A stretch of DNA of 33,822 bases, from assembly GCA_016342595.1 (NCBI GenBank), contig JAEINY010000043.1, positions 1 through 33,822 of the forward strand, given 5' to 3'. Positions 7,253 to 14,572 of the stretch are shown piece after piece. Source of the stretch: Marinilabiliaceae bacterium. GTDB taxonomy: Bacteria > Bacteroidota > Bacteroidia > Bacteroidales > Marinilabiliaceae. The translations under genes were made by a program, and so were the position numbers. Position 1 is the stretch's first letter, and each line of letters begins with the position of its first letter. The notes under the pieces were generated by a model. That model was not told the origin of the DNA. It did not search any database and worked only from the letters and a program-made list of their open reading frames with translations.

Positions 7253-8005
7253 ATGAAAGAAATTGTATTTACCCGGAAAGAGCTTTATGAATTGGTTTGG
7301 TCTGAGCCTGTGACTCATTTAGCTGAGAAATACCATATCAGTGATAACGGGATCAGGAAGCAATGTGTAAAGAAGGATATTTCTTTGCCACCCGTGGGCT
7401 ACTGGCAGAAAATCAAATATGGTTACAAACCTACCAAAACCAAATTATCCAATAAGAAGTATAAGGAGAATGAGACGATTACAATTCATGAAGGCTATGA
7501 AAAAAATAACAAGCTACCTGATAAGCAATACTTTTTAAATGCTATCAAGGAAGCTAAAAGGCTGAATTTTGTTGTGCCTGAAAAAATGAGCCATATGGAT
7601 ATCCTCATCCGTCAAACAAAAAGCTCCTTCAAAAGAGATTACAGCTATGAAGGAATATACCGTAGTGTGGAAGGTGTACCAATGCGTGTATCAAAGAATT
7701 TAATGGGGAGGGCGTTAAGGTTTATGGATACTATTATTAAGCTACTACGAGCAAGGGGACATCAACTTATTAAAGAGTATCATCACCATTACATTGTCAT
7801 ATTCGGAATAAAAATAGATTACAGGATTAGAGAAAAACTACGGATTGAATATAATGTGTCTAATTATCGAGAGCTTCATCCTACCGGTATACTGATGTTC
7901 ACTGTACAGGTTGATTCTACCAATAAGGTATGGAAGGATGGGAAGAAAATGCTGGAAGAACAGTTGGATACGATCTTAAACTACCTGGAGCTGAAGGCGC
8001 AATGA
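7253..8005 (+). CDS. helix-turn-helix-like unknown protein, N-terminal part of a gene split by TGA
   Basis: A 250-aa product of unknown function. Residues 6-55 (RKELYELVWSEPVTHLAEKY, then HISDNGIRKQCVKKDISLPP and GYWQKIKYG) fit a conserved N-terminal module that I recognise from hypothetical proteins in mobile and accessory regions; it looks like a helix-turn-helix. The frame ends at a TGA (8003-8005), but the same frame stays open for 21 further codons and runs into the 116-aa frame at 8069-8419. The two parts together (388 codons plus the stop) match the length and order I expect for the intact family, whose C-terminus is rich in W and has a 'YIKALE'-type segment. So this is probably one gene inactivated by a nonsense mutation. 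Confidence 0.65.
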   Translation: MKEIVFTRKELYELVWSEPVTHLAEKYHISDNGIRKQCVKKDISLPPVGYWQKIKYGYKPTKTKLSNKKYKENETITIHEGYEKNNKLPDKQYFLNAIKEAKRLNFVVPEKMSHMDILIRQTKSSFKRDYSYEGIYRSVEGVPMRVSKNLMGRALRFMDTIIKLLRARGHQLIKEYHHHYIVIFGIKIDYRIREKLRIEYNVSNYRELHPTGILMFTVQVDSTNKVWKDGKKMLEEQLDTILNYLELKAQ

Positions 8006-8419
8006 GCTAAAGTATCTTCTCTAAACAGTAAGATCAAACATATTATTCAACAAGCTCAAAAGAGAGCAATGGAAGCCTTACTAAAAAGGAAAATTGATGA
8101 ATTCGAGCGATTTATGGGACTCATACAACAGGCCAACCATTGGCGCTTATCGCAGACCATTAAAGGGTATATTAAAGCCTTAGAGAGCAGTCAATGGTTT
8201 GTTAAAGAGAATGGTGATTGGTTGGCGTGGGCCCACAAGAAGTCGGAATGGTTTGATCCACTGGTTAATGGTGAGGATGAATTGTTGGATGATCAATACA
8301 GGGAGATGGTTTTTAAGATAAAAAAAGAGAATAAAAACTTGGGTAGTTCATATAACGGCTTTAAGCTTGAGTATAATTGGTTTGAGTATCAAAATGCTCC
8401 CTATAAATATTGGCGGTGA
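8006..8419 (+). pseudogene. C-terminal part of the split gene
   Basis: This continues the frame of 7253-8005 after the TGA, with no further stop until 8419. An ATG at 8069 would give a separate 116-aa product (MEALLKRKIDEFERFMGLIQ, then NHWRLSQTIKGYIKALESSQ and WLAWAHKKSEWFDPLV). The segment before that ATG (AKVSSLNSKIKHIIQQAQKR) is clearly helical protein-like sequence, which supports a formerly continuous gene. Re-initiation at the ATG, or readthrough of TGA, would restore part or all of the protein; neither can be shown from the sequence. Confidence 0.6.
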
Positions 8420-8435
8420 CTATAAATATTTGATA

Positions 8436-8524
8436 ATACCGATTAGTATTTAAAATGATCAATAACTTCACTTCGTTTGTTATTGATCTTTAAATATCTA
8501 TCGGCATTATATATTGATCATTTT
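8436..8524. repeat. REP-like element with competing hairpins
   Basis: ATACCGAT...ATCGGCAT (8436-8507) encloses an imperfect inverted repeat with a CACTTCGT-containing centre. The arm AAAATGATCAATA (8452-8464) is complementary to TATTGATC at 8481-8488 and also perfectly over 13 bp to TATTGATCATTTT at 8512-8524, so two alternative folds compete. A related element is inserted in the nucleotidase gene at 10237-10342. Confidence 0.6.
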
Positions 8525-8623
8525 GAATTAAAAATGGCATAACACCTCATCTACAACTACTTAATGATTAATCGGGATAAGCTCACAAGGTGCTTGGAGA
8601 TTCGTTAATCCTGGTGGTGAATC

Positions 8624-8704
8624 CCCTAACCTAAAGGATAGGGTTAATTATTCATGAGCGTTATTATTGGAGGCCTATAGTCCCTACCCTAAAGGGCAGG
8701 GTTA
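8624..8704. repeat. CCCTAACCTAAAGG hairpin repeats, copies a and b
   Basis: Two 22-23 bp palindromic units of the form CCCTAnCCTAAAGGnnAGGGTT, at 8624-8646 and 8682-8704. They lie between the split gene and the nuclease gene. Five more units occur up to 10756, each in a gap between genes. The 8420-8749 gap holds these and the REP-like element. Confidence 0.7.
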
Positions 8705-8749
8705 ATCAGGATGGATTATTATCTTTGGTTACTCATTAAAATAAATCTC

Positions 8750-9619
8750 ATGAAATTAAGACTTGGATTATCCCTATTAATACTATTGGCATATGGTGCT
8801 GTTCAAGCCCAACAATTGAAACCGATTGAGTTGGATGCCTCCTACGATCATGATAAGTTTAATACACAGCCTAAGGATATTGTGCGGGAGTTTCGGGCGT
8901 ATACGGTTTCGTTTGACGGGAAGGATGATGATAATGGGGATGGACAGGCTGATTATTGGCGGGTTCCGGAATGGGTATCGTATGAGATTAAGGGGATGGC
9001 TGCACTTGAGAAAGGGCCTAAGCGACCTTCTAAATGGATAACGGATAAAGAGTTGCATGCGCAAGGGGTTTGTGCGAAGGATGATGCTTACAAATATTCG
9101 CAGGAGTTTCGGAAATCTCACCCTAACTGGTATGCCAGGGGACATATGTGTATGAAGTTGATTGCGTGGCGGCATGGGGCGTATGCAGATTGGAATACGC
9201 ATACCTTATTGAATGCTTGTCCGCAGCGGGAGCAAAATAATGCGGGTATCTGGCTGGATATGGAGAAGAAAACGATTGCCTGGGCTAATGAGTATGGTTC
9301 GGTTTGGGTGATTTGTGGGCCGGTGTTTAATGATCAGAGGCCTTCTTCTTTTATTGGGGAACCGGACAAAGGGGAATTACAAGTGGCGGTGCCGGATGCT
9401 TTTTTTAAGATTGTGGTACGTGAGGGATCAAGTCCGGAGCAACCGGAGGTGTTGGCATTTATTTATCCGCAGGATACGGAACGGAAGGATAAAGATCATG
9501 GGAAGTACCTGGTTTCGGTGGATGAGGTGGAGATGCGTACTGGGTTGGATTTTTTTATGAGTCTTTCTTTGGAGGCGCAGGGGCAAATTGAGGGGGATGT
9601 GGCTGTGGGGATTTGGTGA
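8750..9619 (+). CDS. secreted DNA/RNA non-specific endonuclease
   Basis: Endonuclease_NS (Serratia nuclease/NucA) family, beta-beta-alpha metal type, cutting DNA and RNA with a divalent metal ion. The ATG at 8750 gives 289 aa and starts a clean signal peptide (MKLRLGLSLLILLAYGAVQA, cleavage near AQA-QQ); an ATG at 8711 adds 13 residues and overlaps the region just after a repeat, so I prefer 8750. The catalytic segment is NWYARGHMCMK with the general-base His in RGH; the usual Asp of DRGH is Ala here. The metal-binding Asn region is NACPQREQNNAGIW. An Asp-rich DGKDDDNGDGQADYW loop precedes the core. It probably acts in the periplasm or outside the cell, in nutrient scavenging or DNA uptake limitation. 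It stands alone between repeats. Confidence 0.88.
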   Translation: MKLRLGLSLLILLAYGAVQAQQLKPIELDASYDHDKFNTQPKDIVREFRAYTVSFDGKDDDNGDGQADYWRVPEWVSYEIKGMAALEKGPKRPSKWITDKELHAQGVCAKDDAYKYSQEFRKSHPNWYARGHMCMKLIAWRHGAYADWNTHTLLNACPQREQNNAGIWLDMEKKTIAWANEYGSVWVICGPVFNDQRPSSFIGEPDKGELQVAVPDAFFKIVVREGSSPEQPEVLAFIYPQDTERKDKDHGKYLVSVDEVEMRTGLDFFMSLSLEAQGQIEGDVAVGIW

Positions 9620-9625
9620 TATATG

Positions 9626-9677
9626 CCCTAACCTGAAGGATAGGGTTGGTGATGCTCCTAGCTTGATGGATAGGGTT
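9626..9677. repeat. CCCTAACCTAAAGG hairpin repeats, copies c and d
   Basis: A clear unit at 9626-9647 and a more decayed one at 9655-9677 whose end overlaps the stop of the 106-aa minus-strand gene. They separate two convergent genes and could act as a transcription barrier, although no T run follows. Confidence 0.6.
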
Positions 9678-9996
9678 ACTCCATTCCGGATTCCCATTCG
9701 AAGATGAAGAGTTCGATTTTTTGATAGTCGGGGTTTGACTCGAGGATGGATTTAATGGCTCTGATGGATGAGCGGCCCATGGATGTAGATTTAAGGAATT
9801 CATCCTGACTTTCGAGGTCGAGGATGGGGAGTAATTCATTGGGTGTTACAAAGAGGGAGTAGTCTATGTCATAGTCTACTATTTTTGTGAATTGATAATT
9901 ATTCAGAAGTAGATCGAGATCCCAGCCGTAGGGCTCGTATTGTTGGGCGATTTTGTTGTCTGCATTGTAAAAGCGGAGTTGGATTGCTTGTGCCAT
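9676..9996 (-). CDS. unknown small acidic protein
   Basis: A 106-aa protein without a recognised family. It begins MAQAIQLRFYNADNKIAQQY and is rich in Asp, Glu and aromatic residues, without signal peptide or membrane segment. It reads as a compact alpha/beta protein (alternating hydrophobic stretches such as FTKIVDYDIDYSLFV and a C-terminal KIELFIFEWESG strand). It is convergent with the nuclease gene, with two hairpin repeats between them. Another hairpin repeat lies immediately upstream of its start (10020-10041). Whether it relates to the nuclease, for instance as an inhibitor, cannot be told. Confidence 0.55.
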   Translation of the reverse strand: MAQAIQLRFYNADNKIAQQYEPYGWDLDLLLNNYQFTKIVDYDIDYSLFVTPNELLPILDLESQDEFLKSTSMGRSSIRAIKSILESNPDYQKIELFIFEWESGME

Positions 9997-10019
9997 GGGT
10001 GGAGTGATATTTGGTGTTA

Positions 10020-10041
10020 CCCTAACCTAAAGGGCAGGGTT
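10020..10041. repeat. CCCTAACCTAAAGG hairpin repeat, copy e
   Basis: Perfectly formed unit CCCTAACCTAAAGGGCAGGG, followed by TTATGGATTGTA. Copies f and g share this downstream extension, so e, f and g are a more recent subfamily. Confidence 0.7.
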
Positions 10042-10071
10042 ATGGATTGTACCTGTTCAATTATGATTGAT

Positions 10072-10621
10072 TCATGGTAGCAGGTAGTCCCGGATGGCTG
10101 GCCAGTCTTTAAACTGTGGTGAGCCAAAGGGAATTAGTTTTCCTTCAAAGTTAGCGGCCCCATTTTTCTCTCGGTCGTCGATGAGGTAATGGCCTTTGTT
10201 GAGGTTTTTGTGGTGGGTCAGAATTAGCCTTTTATACCGATTACATTTTAAATTAGCTTTAATTTCGCTGCGCTCATTCAAGCTTTTTAAAATTGTACCG
10301 GCATAATACCAAAGGTGGCTTTGATGTTCAAATGGTATTATGCGCTTTCTCATCTAAGTATTTCTTGACCCATTCCTGTTTGTCGGACCAGGCGGAGGGG
10401 TTTTTCCAGGGGGCTGTGGAAAGGATGTAGACATCGTATTCTTCAGCTAACTGATGGAAGGTTTCTATGGCCACGGGCATGGGATCCATTAATCTGAATA
10501 TGCCAGGGACATCATCCATATTTTTAGCATAAGCTTTTCGGGTTTCTTCATCCAGTTTGGCTATTCCACTGGGGAAATCTACCAGGACGTTGTCCATGTC
10601 GATGTAGAGGATTTTTTTCAT
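10072..10621 (-). pseudogene. 5'(3')-deoxyribonucleotidase gene disrupted by an insertion
   Basis: The 5' part (10621 down to 10343) encodes a HAD-type nucleotidase of the cytosolic 5'-nucleotidase type C family: MKKILYIDMDNVLVDFPSGI with the catalytic DxD nucleophile pair at residues 8-10, and YILSTAPWKNPSAWSDKQEW as motif II. The 3' part (below 10237) continues with YKRLILTHHKNLNKGHYLID and DREKNGAANFEG, the conserved motif III/IV region with Lys and Asp. Between them lie 106 bp (10237-10342) that are not coding-like, are palindromic and cause a +1 frame change. The two fragments (97 and 93 codons) overlap as open frames only because of the insert. Removing it would give one enzyme of about 160-165 aa, close to the family length. 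The enzyme would dephosphorylate dNMPs. Confidence 0.8.
10237..10342. mobile_element. REP/MITE-like palindromic insertion in the nucleotidase gene
   Basis: The 106 bp contain an imperfect inverted repeat beginning ATACCGATTACATTTTAAA (left arm from 10234) and ending TTTTAAAATTGTACCGGCAT (right arm to 10304), with a CGCTGCGCTC centre, then a second hairpin with perfect 9-bp arms CATAATACC (10302-10310) and GGTATTATG (10334-10342). Ends and centre resemble the element at 8436-8524. It encodes no transposase, so it would depend on one elsewhere. Confidence 0.65.
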
Positions 10622-10699
10622 TGATTTAGTAAGGTAGTCAATTTGGAATACTAATTCAATGGGATGAAGGAGGGACGGTTCTCGAGCTGGGGGTCTGGA

Positions 10700-10756
10700 C
10701 TCTACCTTAAAAGGCAGGGTTGTGGATTGTACATCCCTACCCTAAAGGGCAGGGTT
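10700..10756. repeat. CCCTAACCTAAAGG hairpin repeats, copies f and g
   Basis: Units at 10700-10721 and 10735-10756, each followed by GTGGATTGT like copy e. They lie upstream of the broken nucleotidase gene. Confidence 0.7.
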
Positions 10757-10800
10757 GTGGATTGTTTATATTCATCGGATGAGGCTTGCATGATTTACGT

Positions 10801-10850
10801 ATACCCCTCAGCCTGATAAATCAGGCAGCTCCCCTTAAAAAAAGGGAGCA
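10801..10850. repeat. dispersed CTCCCCTTAAAA-type palindromic repeat, copy 4
   Basis: TACCCCTCAGCCTGATAAAT and GGCAGCTCCCCTTAAAAAAA followed by GGGAG; two small hairpins (GCCTGATAAATCAGGC and CTCCCCTT/AAGGGAG) are visible. Same family as copies at 2019, 2504 and 6125. Confidence 0.65.
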
Positions 10851-10876
10851 TAAAAGGATATAATAATTTTGGATGA

Positions 10877-10992
10877 AATGGAAGGGAGCTACCTTTGGCT
10901 TTGCAGCGTTTATTTTACCTTATAAATAGAACTAAAATAAATGCTGCAAAGGCCTGGCGCAGCTGTTGCCGACTGACGTGTGAGGAATGCCG
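10877..10992. repeat. long hairpin repeat, copy B
   Basis: Second copy of the element at 6972-7084, in the same orientation. The stem is slightly longer (TTTGCAGC, G, TTTATTTTA against TAAAATAAA, T, GCTGCAAA). The internal wobble position is G-U here and U-G in copy A, so both sides changed while pairing was kept. The 10622-11027 gap contains only this, copy 4 of the CTCCCC repeat and two CCCTA hairpins. Confidence 0.7.
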
Positions 10993-11027
10993 TGTTCTTT
11001 GAATCATTTTCCTCAAGGGGGTCAACA

Positions 11028-14000
11028 TCACGGAATATCGATAGGCAGTTGCTTTTCTTTAATTTTCTTATTTGGTTCTACTTGACTGCTTTTTGTTTGA
11101 TGGTTTTTTCTTAACCATTCTATAATCCCTATTGGTGTGGGAAGCACTAAAAAAGAGGATTCTATTTTATTACTTACAGCAAATGCCATTAGGTCACCAT
11201 CTTCTGAAAAAGTAACTGCATTAATGTCTCCTCCAAGATCGAAATTCCAAATTTCTTTAAAGTTAGATTGCCCCATTCCGTTAGGCGAAGAAGGATCATA
11301 GTAGAATAGGATAGCGTGTTGATCGTAACTTGCAGTAAGACAGAGGTAGCCATCGTTGTATTTGGTTATGGCACAATCGTTAACCCCTTCTCGATGCATA
11401 ACATACTGTTTTACATTGTTGCTCCTCTTTAGATTAATAATATTGACTGAGCGATCTTTTGAACAAGTTATGCAGTATTTTAAATCAGAAGAAAAGTGTA
11501 TTTCGTTGATACGCTCTACATGATTGGTTTTAATCACCTTCTTTGAATCGAAAAAATGTATGGTTTGAATGGAATCTTGATCTTCTTTAATGCCAAATAT
11601 TTCACCTTTTTTATTGAAGCCTGCGTAATAATACTGAGAGTGATAGGTTTCAATTTTCAATTCGTTTATATTAACTGTGGCTTCAAGACATTTGTTATTA
11701 ATCTGCCAGTTTATTTGTTTGTTGTTTATGACCAGAAAGTTTTCATCCAGAATAAGATGTAAATATCCTGACCCATATATGTGTTGGTAAATATCTTTGT
11801 CCAGCATAGAGAGAACAATCTCATTTCCTTGCGGAGAAATTGATACTTTATCATAAAAATGACCGTTCATCTCATGAATAATATTAATGTCGTGAGTTAG
11901 CTCTAGTTGGTCATTAAATATCCTTAGGTGATTATCGTGACTGATTGTCACTAACTGATTAGTTGTATTATTACAATAATCGGTATCATAGACAGTGGCA
12001 GTGTGACCGGGAATTTTTTTAGTTGTAGTACCATCGATATTACACAGAATTACCCCTAAATCTTTACTACCAAAATAGGAGCATAATAGGATGTTTGTAT
12101 CATCTTTTCGATTAATAAATCGAATGGTTCTGCCATAATCCTTTAAAGGATTCTTGAATAAGTGCTTAGGGATTTTAGCAATATCCCAAAGAGCAATATT
12201 GCCATTGTGTGATGTGGTGATAAGATAGTTGTTATTGTTATGGCAACACTCTACATCGATGTATAGTGGTGATCCTGAGTTAAAACGTGTCTTAATGGAA
12301 TTATTGATATCCGGATTTTCTAAATCCCAAATATGAACATAACCAAAATAGTCACCTATCGCAACGTGGTTATTGTCCTGCGAAAAAGAAAGGGACATGT
12401 AATGAGTGGGCTTGCTTGAAGGAGTTGTAAGCGTTATGCTTTTTACAAAAGTTAAATATTCAGATTCGAAATTAAAATATTTAACTTCTCTTGATGCAAA
12501 ACCAATAATGCACTTTTTAAAATCATGACTGAATTCAATGGCTTTTACTTCATTACTAAATAGTTTTAAGTGTCCATACTTATGATATTCGTAGTTCCAA
12601 TAGTTCTTATCTTTATTTAATTCATATGCATATATACTGCCATTTTTTGTGCCAACTAATAATTTATCTTTATCAAAGAAACGAACCGAGAAAATTTCAT
12701 CTTCCTCTTCAAAACCATTATTAATTTTCATTAATTCATGAGGGGCTACTTTTAAATCGATAAACTTTGGGGATTTGTGTACTGTACCCACTGCCAGAAA
12801 TGTATCATCTCTACTTATGTCAATGGAGAATGAGTAGAGATGAAGATCTAATAGAGGAGTTATTGTTTTTTCACTTTCTTTAAAGTTATAATATCCAATA
12901 AGGCCCTGGTTGTCCAGGATGTATAGCTTTGTACCATCATTACTAAAACACATATCGATTATGTAATAGTTTCCTTTTCTCGGAAACGGAAGATCAGCAA
13001 TGTTTTCTAACAACAGATTATCTTTAATAGAGATGTTGTTGTTGGTTGCAAAAGCAATCTTATTGTCTGGTTTTGATCTGCATAAAGATGTAATTTTAGG
13101 GGTGTCAAATGATTTTACACAGAAGCTATTGCTATTACCCATCAGGTTTTTGTAAAAGCGCTTGGATATTTCTAGGTCTGTAAAGAATTGCAATCTTTTG
13201 TTAATCATTGGTCGTTCTCTGAGAGTAAAGAGGGATCTCACGTAGGATGTAAATTCACTTTTTTGCCCCAGGATATCCAATATGTCTTTCCTACTACTTA
13301 AGCGTTCTTGTTTATGCTCGAAAATAGGTTTAGCCAAATTATCATGATATAAACTCAATATCGGGTGACCATGCAAATTGTCTTCACGAACAATGCGTTT
13401 GCTTTTTAGCTCTTCTATAATTCGTTTAAACTTAGCATTGAAATCTAAATCATTATTTTTGTATACATCATTTATGTCTAAATATGTTGCTTGTCCATTA
13501 TCTTTAAGTAGGTTATCTTCTATGTACTCAAAAACGCCATCAGATAGTTTATGTGTATCAAAACAATTATCTTCAATTTCAAAATCATCATCCATTTTTA
13601 TGATCTGATCAGCATAGAATTCCTTAAGCAACACCTCCAATGTGGGTATATTATCACTGGAACTTAATTCGATTCCTTTAGTTTGGACTTCTTGCTCCCC
13701 AATTTCCATTCCCTTATCAATTGCTTTCTGTTCGAGTTTTTCTCCTAATAATTGAAGGTGAAACAGCTCAATATTTCCTTCATTATTGCTTAAGCTTTCT
13801 AAAATCTCTTCCATGTACTCCTGATCAAGGGTAAATTTCGGAGAAACATATATGTCTGATTCATCACTAATAGTTTTGTTTATGATTCTTTTTATACCCT
13901 CTTTTGGTATATAATCCAGTTCGTAGATATTCTTTAAAATATTTGGTAGTGCATATCTGAATGAATCTAGTTTGTGTAAGTTTTCAGAAGTAACGGAGAA

Positions 14001-14561
14001 TAAATAATGGAATGATACTTCAAAACGTTTGAAATTTAGTTTTTTAGATATGGACTTGTAGAGTGTTTGTAGGAATTCTGAGTTGGATCTGTATTTTAAG
14101 TTCCATAAAATATTATTGAGATCAGTTGTGGTTTTTGAATTAAATAGACTCTCAACTTGATCAAAGATTATATAGTGCCTGATTCCTATTTTATGATCAT
14201 TTTTCTTTGGTGACTTATTAAAGCTTCTAATGTTTCGTTGAATGTAGTTCGTGTATTTTTTAGCTAATTCATTATAGTTAATGTCTTCCTGCTTTTCAGA
14301 AAGAGAAGTTTTTGAAAGATTAATCTCCTTACAATTGATAGTTTCAACATGAAATTGTTTTAACTTAGGAATAATACCGGCGTTGATTAGTGATGTTTTA
14401 CCCATTCCTGAACGACTGTGAAGTACCAATGAGTTATTCAGTGATAGTTTTTTAATTACTATTTCTATATCTTGTTCTCTACCAAAGTATATTTCGAAAT
14501 ATTCAGGGGCAAATGAATCTACGCCAATAAAGCGTTTCCTATAGGGATCTGTATTTGTCAT
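11028..14561 (-). CDS. STAND-type P-loop NTPase with WD40 propeller
   Basis: A 1177-aa protein. The N-terminus YFEIYFGREQDIEIVIKK (21-38) and the Walker A SGMGKTS (51-57) fit the STAND/nSTAND1 group of signal-transduction NTPases; HYIIFDQVESLF (129-140) is the Walker B strand. A helical region follows to about residue 430. From about 470 to 1140 there are many WD40-like units (for example YFGYVHIWDLEN, HNGNIALWDIAK, HDNHLRIFND, KDRSVNIINLKR), enough for one or two propellers, which would serve as the sensor or ligand-binding part. STAND proteins bind ATP, oligomerise on sensing a trigger and activate an effector. It is the last gene of a three-gene operon, 11 bp after the SIR2-like gene. Base composition is very AT-rich compared with the hsd genes, a sign of separate origin. 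Confidence 0.82.
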   Translation of the reverse strand: MTNTDPYRKRFIGVDSFAPEYFEIYFGREQDIEIVIKKLSLNNSLVLHSRSGMGKTSLINAGIIPKLKQFHVETINCKEINLSKTSLSEKQEDINYNELAKKYTNYIQRNIRSFNKSPKKNDHKIGIRHYIIFDQVESLFNSKTTTDLNNILWNLKYRSNSEFLQTLYKSISKKLNFKRFEVSFHYLFSVTSENLHKLDSFRYALPNILKNIYELDYIPKEGIKRIINKTISDESDIYVSPKFTLDQEYMEEILESLSNNEGNIELFHLQLLGEKLEQKAIDKGMEIGEQEVQTKGIELSSSDNIPTLEVLLKEFYADQIIKMDDDFEIEDNCFDTHKLSDGVFEYIEDNLLKDNGQATYLDINDVYKNNDLDFNAKFKRIIEELKSKRIVREDNLHGHPILSLYHDNLAKPIFEHKQERLSSRKDILDILGQKSEFTSYVRSLFTLRERPMINKRLQFFTDLEISKRFYKNLMGNSNSFCVKSFDTPKITSLCRSKPDNKIAFATNNNISIKDNLLLENIADLPFPRKGNYYIIDMCFSNDGTKLYILDNQGLIGYYNFKESEKTITPLLDLHLYSFSIDISRDDTFLAVGTVHKSPKFIDLKVAPHELMKINNGFEEEDEIFSVRFFDKDKLLVGTKNGSIYAYELNKDKNYWNYEYHKYGHLKLFSNEVKAIEFSHDFKKCIIGFASREVKYFNFESEYLTFVKSITLTTPSSKPTHYMSLSFSQDNNHVAIGDYFGYVHIWDLENPDINNSIKTRFNSGSPLYIDVECCHNNNNYLITTSHNGNIALWDIAKIPKHLFKNPLKDYGRTIRFINRKDDTNILLCSYFGSKDLGVILCNIDGTTTKKIPGHTATVYDTDYCNNTTNQLVTISHDNHLRIFNDQLELTHDINIIHEMNGHFYDKVSISPQGNEIVLSMLDKDIYQHIYGSGYLHLILDENFLVINNKQINWQINNKCLEATVNINELKIETYHSQYYYAGFNKKGEIFGIKEDQDSIQTIHFFDSKKVIKTNHVERINEIHFSSDLKYCITCSKDRSVNIINLKRSNNVKQYVMHREGVNDCAITKYNDGYLCLTASYDQHAILFYYDPSSPNGMGQSNFKEIWNFDLGGDINAVTFSEDGDLMAFAVSNKIESSFLVLPTPIGIIEWLRKNHQTKSSQVEPNKKIKEKQLPIDIP

Positions 14562-14572
14562 GGTGATGGTAT

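Noticed and set aside
8783..9202. 139-aa minus-strand open frame inside the nuclease gene
   Set aside because: Opposite-strand shadow of a gene with clear catalytic motifs; Ile/Pro/Arg-rich composition.
8624..10756. CRISPR array made of the CCCTA repeats
   Set aside because: Spacing between units is irregular (33 bp to over 600 bp), with genes between them and no cas genes.
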